Assembly (NCBI GenBank): GCA_020441605.1 | Contig: JAGRLX010000407.1 | Location: 1 to 6,836 of the forward strand | DNA: 6,836 nucleotides | Source: Alphaproteobacteria bacterium | GTDB taxonomy: Bacteria > Pseudomonadota > Alphaproteobacteria > Rhizobiales > Aestuariivirgaceae | Direction of reading: 5' to 3' | Shown here: piece after piece, positions 1-6,579 of the stretch | Layout: the number at the start of each line of letters is the position of its first letter | How positions within the stretch are numbered: the first letter of the stretch is position 1 | Translations under genes and position numbers: made by a program | The notes under the pieces: generated by a model | What the model was told of the DNA's origin: nothing | The model's database searches: none | What the model saw: only the letters and a program-made list of their open reading frames with translations

Positions 1-975
1 GAGATTGGACGAGGCCTCGGCCGGGGCCACGATATAATAGGCGGGCAAGGCGTATTTGGTGTGTGGAAGCGAAATTTCGACGATTTCGGCCCCCTGCTCC
101 TTCAACCATTCAGCGCCTTTGTGCCAGAGCGCGTCGATCTCGGCCGGCATGCCCTCCACACGGTATTCCTTGGGAATGCCGACGCGCAGCCCTTTGATCG
201 GACGGCCGATCGCCGCCTCATAGTCGGGTACCGGCAGGTCGACTGATGTCGTATCCTTCGGGTCGACGCTCGCCATCGACTTCAACATGATGGCCGCGTC
301 GCGAACATCGCGGGCGATGGGGCCGGCCTGGTCGAGAGAGGACGCAAAGGCAACGATGCCCCAGCGCGAGCACCTGCCATAGGTGGGCTTGATTCCAACG
401 GTACCAGTAAAGGCCGCAGGCTGGCGGATCGAACCGCCGGTATCGGTCGCCGTTGCCGCGGCGCAGATATGGGCAGCTACAGCCGCGGCTGATCCCCCCG
501 ATGAACCGCCCGGAACAAGCGACGCATTCGAATTGCGCCGCCTCCACGGATTGATGACATTGCCGTAGTAGCTGGTTTCGTTGGATGAACCCATGGCGAA
601 CTCATCCATATTGAGCTTGCCCAGCATCACTGCCCCATCTCGCCAAAGGTTGGTCGTGACAGTCGATTCATATTGAGGTCTGAACCCGTCGAGCACATGG
701 CTGCAAGCCTGGGTATGGACGTCCTCGGTTGCAAATAGGTCCTTGATACCCAGAGGTATTCCCTCAAGGGCACCCGCTTCTCCGATGGCCAGCCGCGTGT
801 CCGACGCTTGCGCCATGCTCCGGGCCTTGTCGGCAGTCTCGACCACGTAGGCATTGAGCGCCCGGGCACGTTCCATCGCCGCCAGATAGGCCTCGGTCAG
901 TTCGAGTGCAGAGAACTCCTTGCGCTTCAGACCTTCACGGGCCGCAGCGATGGTGAGTGCGGTAAGCCCGGTCAT
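1..975 (-). CDS. gatA: GatA, amidase subunit of Asp-tRNA(Asn)/Glu-tRNA(Gln) amidotransferase (3' end missing)
   Basis: GatA is the glutaminase subunit of GatCAB. It frees ammonia from glutamine, which GatB uses to amidate mischarged Glu-tRNA(Gln) or Asp-tRNA(Asn) in the cytoplasm. The first 325 codons are present and open to the window edge; complete family members are about 490 residues, so roughly a third (the C-terminus) lies outside. The amidase-signature Ser-cisSer-Lys triad is visible: Lys78 in GIKDL, Ser158 in [11 protein letters not shown], and nucleophile Ser182 in [10 protein letters not shown]. The 24-residue spacing between the two serines is as expected. The stretch [19 protein letters not shown] (198-216) is typical of alphaproteobacterial GatA. 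The start ATG shares ATGA with the gatC stop, and the end of gatC (GAAGGTGG) can serve as its ribosome binding site. No frameshift is seen. Identity is near certain. Confidence 0.97.
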   Translation of the reverse strand, partial: MTGLTALTIAAAREGLKRKEFSALELTEAYLAAMERARALNAYVVETADKARSMAQASDTRLAIGEAGALEGIPLGIKDLFATEDVHTQACSHVLDGFRPQYESTVTTNLWRDGAVMLGKLNMDEFAMGSSNETSYYGNVINPWRRRNSNASLVPGGSSGGSAAAVAAHICAAATATDTGGSIRQPAAFTGTVGIKPTYGRCSRWGIVAFASSLDQAGPIARDVRDAAIMLKSMASVDPKDTTSVDLPVPDYEAAIGRPIKGLRVGIPKEYRVEGMPAEIDALWHKGAEWLKEQGAEIVEISLPHTKYALPAYYIVAPAEASSNL

Positions 976-1259
976 TCGACCACCTTCGGAACCATGAAGA
1001 AACAATCTTCCTGGGCAGGAGCGTTGGCGACGATCTTGTCCGGGTAGTGGCCGTCAGTCACCTCGTCCTTCCTCATCTTCATCTTCATTGAAACAACCGA
1101 AGTCATCGGCTCTACTGCCAAGACATCCACTTCATTCAATTGCTCGATCCAGCCGAGAATGGAATTGAGTTCGCCCGCCAGCCGCGGTACGTCCTCATCC
1201 TTAACTTTAAGGCGCGCCAAGCGCGCCACCCGTTTCACGGTCGCCTGATCGACTGACAT
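972..1259 (-). CDS. gatC: GatC, small subunit of tRNA-dependent amidotransferase GatCAB
   Basis: GatC is the small subunit that wraps around and stabilises the GatA-GatB pair; it has no catalytic residues of its own. The product is 95 residues, the usual family length. Recognisable elements are the N-terminal helix [12 protein letters not shown] (8-19), the helix [20 protein letters not shown] (27-46), the conserved VEPMTSV (49-55), and a C-terminal region ending [10 protein letters not shown] longer reading frame extends to about 1421, but this ATG gives the canonical MSVDQATVK start, and a GAGGG lies close upstream (TTTGAGGGTC then ATG). The stop overlaps the gatA start by four bases, which implies translational coupling of the two subunits. 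gatB is not in the window. The MKMKMR stretch (58-63) sits where the family usually has a basic PMR-type segment, so it is a normal variant. Confidence 0.96.
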   Translation of the reverse strand: MSVDQATVKRVARLARLKVKDEDVPRLAGELNSILGWIEQLNEVDVLAVEPMTSVVSMKMKMRKDEVTDGHYPDKIVANAPAQEDCFFMVPKVVE

Positions 1260-1303
1260 GACCCTCAAATCCGTTGCAGATCCGGGCGCTGGATAGCACC
1301 CGT

Positions 1304-1999
1304 TCACCCGGCCTGCAACTTCGCTTTCTGGCGGCCCTTGGCATCGAAGTTGTCGGGCCGGAGCCATGCCTCGAACGCACTGCGGATGGGGCGCCAGTCC
1401 TTGTCGAGCATCGCATACCACGCGGTATCGCGGTTCCTACCCTTGACGATCAGGTGCTGGCGGAAAACGCCCTCGAAGGTAAAGCCGAAGCGCTCTGCTG
1501 CCCGCCGCGATGGAGCGTTGAGCGCATCGCATTTCCATTCCAGACGGCGTACCCCCAGATCGTCGAAGCAATGACGGATCATCAGGAAGATTGCCTCGGT
1601 CGCTTCGCGGGTCCGCTGCAATCCCGGCGACATCCAGATATGGCCGATTTCGATCGCTCCATTGGTGGCGTCGCAGCGCATGAATGATCCCATGCCACAA
1701 GCCTTGCCCGTATTGCGGCGGATGAAGGCATAGAACCAGGGATCGCGTGCGGCTTCGCGTTCTTTCAGCCAAGCTGCGAAGCTCTCGAAGTTTTCCCACG
1801 GGCCATAGCCAAGGTAGGTCCAGACATGGCCCGCGGGATCGTCTTTGGCAAAAGACTCATAGAGCGCCTCGGCATGCTTGACTGCCGAAACCGGCTCAAG
1901 CCAGATCCATAGGCCGTGGAGTGGGCGCATATCTGGCTTAGACCCGGGCGGAAGTGGGTCGACGGGCGTGCCAACCGGACGGGTTTTGCTCTTAGTCAT
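1304..1999 (-). CDS. GNAT-family N-acetyltransferase, RimJ/RimL-like
   Basis: This is a predicted cytoplasmic acetyl-CoA-dependent acetyltransferase of 231 residues. The fold is recognised from its second half: GHIWMSP (119-125, strand before the cofactor loop), [13 protein letters not shown] (128-140, the acetyl-CoA pyrophosphate loop and following helix), and [20 protein letters not shown] (153-172) with Asn161, then FTFEGVFR and [12 protein letters not shown] (191-202). This arrangement is typical of the RimJ/RimL-type Acetyltransf_3 group. The loop lacks the classic R/QxxGxG/A glycines, which I believe is common in this subgroup. A proline-rich N-terminal segment (8-26) precedes the domain. 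The substrate is unknown; it could be a protein N-terminus or a small molecule. The gene starts 9 bp after the hydrolase stop, and 44 bp separate it from gatC, so it is probably co-transcribed with both. Confidence 0.88.
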   Translation of the reverse strand: MTKSKTRPVGTPVDPLPPGSKPDMRPLHGLWIWLEPVSAVKHAEALYESFAKDDPAGHVWTYLGYGPWENFESFAAWLKEREAARDPWFYAFIRRNTGKACGMGSFMRCDATNGAIEIGHIWMSPGLQRTREATEAIFLMIRHCFDDLGVRRLEWKCDALNAPSRRAAERFGFTFEGVFRQHLIVKGRNRDTAWYAMLDKDWRPIRSAFEAWLRPDNFDAKGRQKAKLQAG

Positions 2000-2004
2000 C
2001 TGGA

Positions 2005-2010
2005 TCCCCT
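2005..2010 (-). promoter_or_regulatory. Ribosome binding site of the acetyltransferase gene
   Basis: Read on the minus strand, AGGGGA lies five bases before the ATG at 1999. It overlaps the TAG stop of the upstream hydrolase gene (2011-2009). This supports the chosen start and suggests that ribosomes finishing the hydrolase can re-initiate on this gene. Confidence 0.6.
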
Positions 2011-2716
2011 AGACAGTAAGGCTCTCACCCGCTGCCAAGACTTTCACCTTGTTAACCTCCGGGCCCATAGCCGCGAGAAATTCAGAGGCGTCATCGGCGA
2101 CGAAGCCCTTGAACGATGCATAGTGGCAAGGAATCACGATTTCGAACGAGAAAAGGTTGCGTGCCGCATAGGCCGCCTGTTCGGCGCCCATGGTGAAGCG
2201 GTCGCCGATGGGCAGAATTCCGATGTGCGGATGGTAGAACGTATCGATCAGTTGCATGTCGAGCGAGAGGCCGGTGTCTCCTGCGATGTAGAGGGTCTTG
2301 GCGTGCGCGGCCTTGGGGCGAATGATGAATCCGGCCGGGTTTCCGAGATATACCGGGGTACCGGCGACGATTTCCGAAGAGGAATGCCAGGCATTGGTGA
2401 AGGTCACGGAAAATTCGTCGAAGCTGATCGTTCCACCATGATTCCCCGGACTGTAGTTCTCGACGCCCTTGGCAGCGAGATAGTTGCAGATTTCGAAATT
2501 GGAGACGAGCACGGCGCCGGTTACCTTGAGGATGTCGACGGCATCGCCGATGTGGTCGCTGTGTCCATGAGTCAGAAGGACGTGGGTGCAGCCCTCGGAC
2601 GCCGTCTTCCAGTCAGTCCTGGCCGCCGGATTCCCGGTGATGAAGGGGTCAACCAGGATAACGGAATTGCCGAATTCGATGCGGAATGCAGAATGACCAA
2701 GGGCTGTGATCTTCAT
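2009..2716 (-). CDS. UPF0173-type metal-dependent hydrolase, metallo-beta-lactamase fold
   Basis: This 235-residue protein is a single metallo-beta-lactamase-fold domain, the full usual length of the UPF0173 family. Metal ligands are visible: the HxHxDH motif as H50-G-H52-S-D54-H55 in LLTHGHSDHIGD, then His111 after TNAW, Asp147 in YIAGDTG, and His198 in VIPCHY. The N-terminal MKITALGHSAFRIE and the GDRFTMG motif (171-177) are also family hallmarks. Two metal ions are expected, probably zinc. The physiological substrate of the family is not established, so no reaction is assigned. A frame open to 3019 exists, but this ATG gives the canonical N-terminus and has GGAGA (2723-2727) six bases upstream. 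It is the first gene of the leftward run and diverges from ruvX across a 96-bp spacer. Confidence 0.93.
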   Translation of the reverse strand: MKITALGHSAFRIEFGNSVILVDPFITGNPAARTDWKTASEGCTHVLLTHGHSDHIGDAVDILKVTGAVLVSNFEICNYLAAKGVENYSPGNHGGTISFDEFSVTFTNAWHSSSEIVAGTPVYLGNPAGFIIRPKAAHAKTLYIAGDTGLSLDMQLIDTFYHPHIGILPIGDRFTMGAEQAAYAARNLFSFEIVIPCHYASFKGFVADDASEFLAAMGPEVNKVKVLAAGESLTV

Positions 2717-2812
2717 GGGAGGTCTCCATTGATTTGCACCATGATCGCCGTGCAAGGCCGATGATGCAAGTTCGCCGTTTGCCCCAGTTGCCAAATAGGC
2801 TATCGCATCGCC
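2717..2812. promoter_or_regulatory. Divergent intergenic region (hydrolase to the left, ruvX to the right)
   Basis: This 96-bp spacer must hold the start signals for the leftward hydrolase-GNAT-gatCA run and for ruvX, because both flanking genes point away from it. Promoter assignments are weak: on the plus strand TTGCCC (2779-2784) is followed after 16 bp by TATCGC (2801-2806), but that would put transcription start almost at the ruvX ATG. The most distinctive content is a TTGCAC/GTGCAA dyad, annotated separately, plus another TGCAA at 2765-2769. No strong Shine-Dalgarno sequence precedes ruvX. The function as a regulatory region is inferred from geometry. Confidence 0.5.
2734..2755. repeat. 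Inverted repeat TTGCAC-N10-GTGCAA, candidate operator
   Basis: Two perfect six-base arms, TTGCAC (2734-2739) and GTGCAA (2750-2755), are separated by ten bases, and a further TGCAA occurs at 2765-2769. The arm centres are 16 bp apart, about one and a half helical turns. It sits 18 bp upstream of the hydrolase ATG and 57 bp upstream of the ruvX ATG. The dyad is a sequence fact; a role as a regulator binding site is inference, and a chance occurrence of arms this short is possible. Confidence 0.35.
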
Positions 2813-3277
2813 ATGACCAGTTCCGACGTTCCGCTCAAAACCGCTTTGCTGGATGTGCCCGCGACCGGGCGGTTGATGGGGCTCGATCTCGGCAGCAAGA
2901 CCATCGGCGTTGCCACCTCCGACTTGACACGGCAGATTGCGACTCCGGTCGCGACCATTGTCCGTAAGAAGTTCACGCAGGACGCGGCCCGACTGCTTGA
3001 AATCGCTGCCCGGGAGCAAATTGGCCTGATTGTACTCGGCCTGCCGGTCAACATGGATGGCAGCGAAGGACCCAGGGCCCAGTCGACGCGGGCCTTTGCC
3101 CGCAACTTCTCGCGGCTTTCACCTATCCCCATCGTCTTCTGGGATGAGCGGCTATCGACGGCTGCGGTCGAGCGCATGCTGATTGCTGCGGATGCCTCAC
3201 GGGCCAAGCGCGGGGAAGTCATCGACAAGCTGGCGGCCGCCTGGATTCTGCAAGCGGCGCTGGATTCCCTCAGATGA
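2813..3277 (+). CDS. ruvX: RuvX/YqgF family nuclease (putative pre-16S rRNA nuclease / Holliday junction resolvase-like)
   Basis: This is a 154-residue RNase H-fold protein of the YqgF/RuvX family. In E. coli the family is implicated in maturation of the 16S rRNA 5' end; a Holliday junction resolvase role has also been proposed. The likely catalytic acids are Asp25 in LMGLDLGSKTIGVA (21-34), Glu112 in FWDERLST (109-116), and Asp138 in EVIDKLAAAWIL (135-146). The conserved LIVLGLPVNMDGSEGPRA (72-89) is also present. The roughly 20-residue N-terminal extension before the first strand is normal in alphaproteobacterial members and supports this ATG, although the ribosome binding site is poor. The stop overlaps the next start as ATGA, so the downstream permease gene is probably translated by coupling from ruvX. 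Confidence 0.95.
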   Translation: MTSSDVPLKTALLDVPATGRLMGLDLGSKTIGVATSDLTRQIATPVATIVRKKFTQDAARLLEIAAREQIGLIVLGLPVNMDGSEGPRAQSTRAFARNFSRLSPIPIVFWDERLSTAAVERMLIAADASRAKRGEVIDKLAAAWILQAALDSLR

Positions 3278-4209
3278 TCTCGACATTTGAGTCGCTGCTG
3301 CCGGTGTTTCTCCTGATCGCGCTTGGCTGGGGGTTGCGTGCCCGTCACATCGTGCCGGAGGAAATGTGGCGCGGCGTGGAACTGACTGGCTATTGGGTGT
3401 TTTTCCCCGCCCTGCTGGGCGACACCATGATAAGGTCGGACCTCGCGAGCCTCCCCCTGACCGGGGTCGCCGTCACCATGATCGGAACCTTTGCCACAAT
3501 GGCCATCGGCCTTCTGGTGACCCAGCGCTGGATCATGCCTGCGCTTAGCATCGGCGGCCCATCGTTCTCTTCGCTTTTCCAGGGCGCGACCCGCTGGAAC
3601 GGTTTCGTGGCCTTGCCTATTCTCTCGAAACTCTACGGGGCCGAAGGGGTGGCACTGGTCGCTGTCATCATCGGCGCACTGGTTCCGGTTGCCAATGTCA
3701 TGGCCGTCTATGTTGTGACCCGGAACGCCGCCAACCGGCGGCTCACGGGACAGGAAACACTGTACGTTGTCTTCCGCAATCCCTTCATCTGGGCCACCGC
3801 CATCGGCCTCTTCATCAACTTCGCTAAAATCCCGATTTACGAACCAGTCATGACGGCCATGGGCATGCTTGGCGGAGCGGCAATCGGATCAGGGCTTCTC
3901 ATGGTGGGCGCCGGTCTTTCCACCCGGGAGGCAATCAGACCTTCTACGGCGGCCTGGGTTGGCACATTCCTAAAGCTCATTGGCACGCCTGCCCTGGTTC
4001 TGCTGTGGAGTCTGGCGACAGGCATTTCTGGCACGCCATTCGTGGCCTGTATCGTCTGCGCCTCGGTTCCCACCGCCATGAGCGCCTATGTCATGGCCAA
4101 GCAAATGGGAGGCGACGCACCGCTGATGGCCGTAACCGTCACAGTGCAGACTGTCGTGTCCGTGATCACCATTCCACTGCTCATCATGCTGGCTCAGTCT
4201 CTCCAATGA
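3274..4209 (+). CDS. AEC-family (auxin efflux carrier) permease, first of a tandem pair
   Basis: This is a 311-residue inner-membrane protein of the AEC family, whose bacterial members move organic acids, amino acids or related metabolites. Hydrophobicity by eye gives about ten membrane segments, near 3-21, 39-57, 62-84, 102-120, 124-148, 168-187, 195-215, 227-249, 255-275 and 284-308. Conserved stretches include SLFQGATRWN (100-109), FRNPF (167-171), LMVGAGL (209-215), VPTAMSAYVMAKQMGGDAP (265-283) and ITIPLL (298-303). Proline in VPTA (266) and the internal duplication-like layout fit the family. The start ATG overlaps the ruvX stop and has no good ribosome binding site of its own, and the stop overlaps the next permease start. 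The substrate is unknown; the nearby glutamine synthetase-like gene hints at an amine or amino-acid compound. Confidence 0.9.
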   Translation: MISTFESLLPVFLLIALGWGLRARHIVPEEMWRGVELTGYWVFFPALLGDTMIRSDLASLPLTGVAVTMIGTFATMAIGLLVTQRWIMPALSIGGPSFSSLFQGATRWNGFVALPILSKLYGAEGVALVAVIIGALVPVANVMAVYVVTRNAANRRLTGQETLYVVFRNPFIWATAIGLFINFAKIPIYEPVMTAMGMLGGAAIGSGLLMVGAGLSTREAIRPSTAAWVGTFLKLIGTPALVLLWSLATGISGTPFVACIVCASVPTAMSAYVMAKQMGGDAPLMAVTVTVQTVVSVITIPLLIMLAQSLQ

Positions 4210-5144
4210 CCACCACCTTCGTTGCTCTTCTGCCGGTCTTCATCGTCATACTTCTTGGCTGGGGATTGCGCCGGTTCGATGTCATCCATGGTGGCCAGTG
4301 GCAGGCGCTCGACCGCCTCTGTTACTATGTCCTGTTTCCAGCAATCATCTTCAAGGAAATAGCCTCAGCGGATTTCAGCAATGTGCCGGTGTTGGGAATG
4401 GCCGGAGCCATGATGTTGGCGCTGTTCGCCATGTTTGCCCTCCTGCTGGTGACACACCGCCCGCTGATGCAGGGCATGGCGATTAACGGGCCGCAATTCA
4501 CCAGCCTGTTCCAGGGGGCCACGAGGTGGCACACGTTCATTGCTTTTGCGATCATTCCGCTGAGTTTCGGTCCCAAGGCGCTGTCGCTGGGTGCAGTGAG
4601 CGCGGCGACCATGACGCCGGTGCTCAATATCGTTTGTGTCATCGTCATGTCACGCTTTGCCCACGAGACCCGTCTTGATGCGAAGACAATGGCGCTGTCC
4701 ATCTTGCGTAACCCCTTTGTCTTTTCGTCGCTGGGCGGAGTGATCTGGCAAATCTTCGGTTTGCCCACGCCCGCCATGGGTGTCCAGGTGCTCGATATGG
4801 TCGGCCGCGGTGCGCTCGGGCTGGCGTTGCTCACCGTGGGTGCGGGGTTGCGTTTTGGCGAGGTTGCATCGTCCTGGCGGCCGCTAGCCGCAGCGACCGT
4901 TCTCAAGCTGCTGGTCATGCCGCTGTTCATGGCGGCCGGGCTCTCCCTACTGGGCGTGACCGGAGATGCCTTTGGCGTGGCGCTCCTGTGCGGAGCCGTG
5001 CCGACCGGTTCCGGGGCCTACGTGCTGGCCAGGCAGATGGGCGGCGATGCGCCGATGGTCGCCAACATCCTGACAATGCAGGTGATCCTCGCGGCCATCA
5101 CGATCCCACTCGTGCTGGCCCTGCTCGGAGCGACGCCACACTGA
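4206..5144 (+). CDS. AEC-family permease, second of a tandem pair
   Basis: This 312-residue membrane protein is a paralogue of the preceding permease. A hand alignment of the two is gap-free from residue 1 to about 310, with about 112 identities (roughly 36%). Shared blocks fall at the same residue numbers: LLPVF (8-12), SLFQGATRW (100-108), RNPF (168-171), VGAGL (211-215), QMGGDAP (277-283) and ITIPL (298-302). About ten membrane segments are expected at equivalent positions. The frame stays open upstream to 4005, inside the first permease, but the ATG at 4206 gives the homologous start and the ATGA junction. No ribosome binding site stands out, so it is probably coupled to its neighbour. 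The pair may act as a heteromer or as two carriers of different specificity; the sequence does not decide. Confidence 0.9.
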   Translation: MTTTFVALLPVFIVILLGWGLRRFDVIHGGQWQALDRLCYYVLFPAIIFKEIASADFSNVPVLGMAGAMMLALFAMFALLLVTHRPLMQGMAINGPQFTSLFQGATRWHTFIAFAIIPLSFGPKALSLGAVSAATMTPVLNIVCVIVMSRFAHETRLDAKTMALSILRNPFVFSSLGGVIWQIFGLPTPAMGVQVLDMVGRGALGLALLTVGAGLRFGEVASSWRPLAAATVLKLLVMPLFMAAGLSLLGVTGDAFGVALLCGAVPTGSGAYVLARQMGGDAPMVANILTMQVILAAITIPLVLALLGATPH

Positions 5145-5201
5145 CGCGATGACATTTCCCCTGCTTTTGCCTTCCCGACCGTTCCCGGCTATGGAGCGAT
5201 A

Positions 5202-5222
5202 ATGATCATCGGCTGGGAGTGA
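5202..5222 (+). other. Possible six-codon leader ORF ahead of the glutamine synthetase-like gene
   Basis: ATG at 5202 opens a frame encoding MIIGWE and ends at TGA (5220-5222). GGAG at 5193-5196 lies five bases before this ATG, a better initiation context than many real genes in the window. The stop overlaps the ribosome binding site of the following TTG-start gene, a geometry suited to coupling. A still shorter frame, ATG GAG CGA TAA (5191-5202), overlaps its ATG. If the GATAAT at 5198 were the active -10, this leader would not be transcribed in full. This may be chance. Confidence 0.2.
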
Positions 5223-5225
5223 GGG
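5215..5225 (+). promoter_or_regulatory. Ribosome binding site that decides the TTG start of the GS-like gene
   Basis: Two purine-rich motifs, GGGAG (5215-5219) and GAGGG (5221-5225), lie ten and four bases before the TTG at 5230. An in-frame TGA at 5203-5205 closes the frame just upstream, and no ATG or GTG occurs between that stop and the TTG, so TTG (or the rarer ATT at 5227) must be the start if the full N-terminal domain is made. Confidence 0.6.
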
Positions 5226-5229
5226 CATT

Positions 5230-6579
5230 TTGGAGATCAACGACACGCTGCATTGGCTCGAGACGCGGACGGACATCAAGAGCTTGAGGGCTGCGGTGTG
5301 CGACTTGAATGGAGTGATGCGGGGCAAGCGCATTCCCCTTGACCAGGCGGAGAAGGTCCTGGGCGGAGGCTTGCGTATGCCACTTTCGGTCGTCGGAGTC
5401 GATATTTGGGGTGAGGACATCGTCAAGAGCCCGCTGGTTTTCGCGACTGGTGATGCTGATGGTATTTGTGAGTCAACCGGACGGGGTATCCTGCCTGTGG
5501 ATTGGACGGCGGAACCGTCGGGACTCATCCCGCTGTGGCTACGGGAGGAAGGGGGCACGCCCTTTGGCGGCGATCCCCGGCGGGCCTTGGCGGCCTTGGT
5601 CGACCGATTCCGGGGCCATGGGTTGACGCCGGTGATGGCCATGGAACTGGAGTTCTACCTTTACGACCCCGAGAAGTCTCGGCCGGTTGCGCCGATCTCT
5701 CCCGTTACCGGCAAGCGGCTCGATGCCGACGCGGTCCTGTCGATCGACGAACTCGATGACTTCGGCGCCTTCTTCCAGGATGTCTATGCGGCTTGCACGG
5801 CACAGGGTGTCCCGGCGGATTCGGCGATTGCCGAAAACGGCATCGGCCAGTTCGAAATCAATCTCCTGCATGTCGACGATCCGCTTCGGGCTGCGGACGA
5901 TGCGGTTCTGTTCAAGCGCATCATCAGGGGGCTGGCGCGCAAGCATGGGTTTGCCGCTTCGTTCATGGCCAAACCCTATGGCGAGCGCTCGGGTAGCGGA
6001 TTGCACGTCCACTTCTCACTTCTCGACCAGGCCGGGGACAACGTCTTCAACGATGGCAGTGATGATGGCAGTGCCATCATGCGTCATGCCGTCGGCGGCC
6101 TGATCGAGTCCATGCCTGAGACGACACTGCTGTATGCTCCCCATTTCAATTCCTATCGCCGTCTTCGGCCCGGCACCCATGCGCCTTCGGCTGCGGCCTG
6201 GGGCTACGAAAACCGGACTGTGGCCATCCGAATTCCAGGCGGATCGAAAAAGGCCAGGCGGATCGAGCATCGGGTGGCGGGGGCGGACGCCAACCCATAC
6301 CTTGTCCTGGCCGGCATTCTGGCCGGTGCGCTGACTGGCATCGAAAGGGAGATTCCGCCGCCGCCACCGGTGACCGGCGATGCCTACTCGATGCGGCTGA
6401 AGGGGCTCCCTCCCGACTGGGCTTCGGCCATTGACGCTTTTGCCCTCGGGCCGATTGTCGAGGCGACGCTCCCGACCATGCTGCGCGACATGCTGGTGGC
6501 CTGCAAACGACAGGAAATGGCCACTTTCGCGCTGCAGGTGACAGACTTCGAGTACGATACCTATCTCGACGCCGTCTGA
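5230..6579 (+). CDS. Glutamine synthetase family protein, PuuA-like (gamma-glutamylpolyamine synthetase-like)
   Basis: This 449-residue cytoplasmic ligase belongs to the glutamine synthetase fold. It probably joins the gamma-carboxyl of glutamate to an amine using ATP. The N-terminal beta-grasp part includes [14 protein letters not shown] (23-36), closely like E. coli PuuA (recalled from memory). The catalytic part has the expected metal ligands: Glu139 and Glu141 in MELEFYL, Glu202 and Glu209 in [14 protein letters not shown], His259 in GSGLHVHF, and Glu346 in [16 protein letters not shown]. Substrate and ATP-binding arginines occur in NSYRRLRPG (307-315) and [10 protein letters not shown] (327-336). 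The C-terminal adenylylation Tyr motif of classical GlnA is absent. PuuA-like motifs favour an amine acceptor such as putrescine over ammonia, but no puuB, puuC or puuD is in view, so the substrate is unproven. Translation begins at TTG. Five consecutive prolines occur at 376-380. Confidence 0.9.
   Translation: MEINDTLHWLETRTDIKSLRAAVCDLNGVMRGKRIPLDQAEKVLGGGLRMPLSVVGVDIWGEDIVKSPLVFATGDADGICESTGRGILPVDWTAEPSGLIPLWLREEGGTPFGGDPRRALAALVDRFRGHGLTPVMAMELEFYLYDPEKSRPVAPISPVTGKRLDADAVLSIDELDDFGAFFQDVYAACTAQGVPADSAIAENGIGQFEINLLHVDDPLRAADDAVLFKRIIRGLARKHGFAASFMAKPYGERSGSGLHVHFSLLDQAGDNVFNDGSDDGSAIMRHAVGGLIESMPETTLLYAPHFNSYRRLRPGTHAPSAAAWGYENRTVAIRIPGGSKKARRIEHRVAGADANPYLVLAGILAGALTGIEREIPPPPPVTGDAYSMRLKGLPPDWASAIDAFALGPIVEATLPTMLRDMLVACKRQEMATFALQVTDFEYDTYLDAV
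6062..6080. repeat. Perfect 19-bp palindrome inside the GS-like gene
   Basis: ATGATGGCA (6062-6070) and TGCCATCAT (6072-6080) are exact reverse complements around a single central G. The palindrome lies in codons for the acidic loop [10 protein letters not shown] (275-284). It overlaps a direct repeat, GATGGCAGTGAT (6052-6063) followed at once by GATGGCAGTGCC (6064-6075), which encodes DGS twice. The symmetry is exact. Function is not implied, since a coding repeat in an acidic loop can generate it. Confidence 0.4.

Larger units (their letters stand above)
5145..5229 (+). promoter_or_regulatory. Leader region of the glutamine synthetase-like gene, with possible weak promoter
   Basis: These 85 bases separate the second permease from the GS-like gene. 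No hairpin plus T-run typical of an intrinsic terminator is present. A GATAAT (5198-5203) matches the -10 consensus at five of six positions, but 17 bp upstream there is only CCGACC (5175-5180), a poor -35. An alternative, TTGCCT (5167-5172) with TATGGA (5190-5195) at 17 bp, is also weak. The region also holds short reading frames, annotated separately. Either read-through from the permeases or a weak own promoter could drive the gene. Confidence 0.3.

Noticed and set aside
1260..1421. Longer GatC start upstream
   Set aside because: The extra translation overlaps the acetyltransferase 3' end in another frame and has no family similarity; the 95-residue form is the normal GatC.
2735..2754. Possible NtrC binding site (TGCACC ... 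GTGCA)
   Set aside because: The known NtrC sites as I recall them are about 17 bp (TGCACC-N5-GGTGCA). Here the element is 20 bp with imperfect arms, and no sigma54 -24/-12 promoter is nearby.
1916..2764. 282-codon plus-strand open frame opposite the hydrolase and the start of the acetyltransferase gene
   Set aside because: It is fully antisense to the well-supported UPF0173 hydrolase gene, resembles no family, and is the kind of open frame that high GC creates opposite real genes.
4005..4205. Extended N-terminus of the second permease
   Set aside because: The open frame reaches back into the first permease, but the translation is histidine and arginine rich and not membrane-like, while the ATG at 4206 gives an exact match in length to the paralogue.
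4325..4930. 201-codon minus-strand open frame opposite the second permease
   Set aside because: Antisense to a gene with strong family motifs; low-complexity Ser/Thr/Ala-rich translation without a recognisable domain.
4947..5642. 231-codon minus-strand open frame spanning the end of the second permease and the start of the GS-like gene
   Set aside because: It overlaps two confident plus-strand genes and their spacer, and its translation is arginine, serine and proline rich without any motif.
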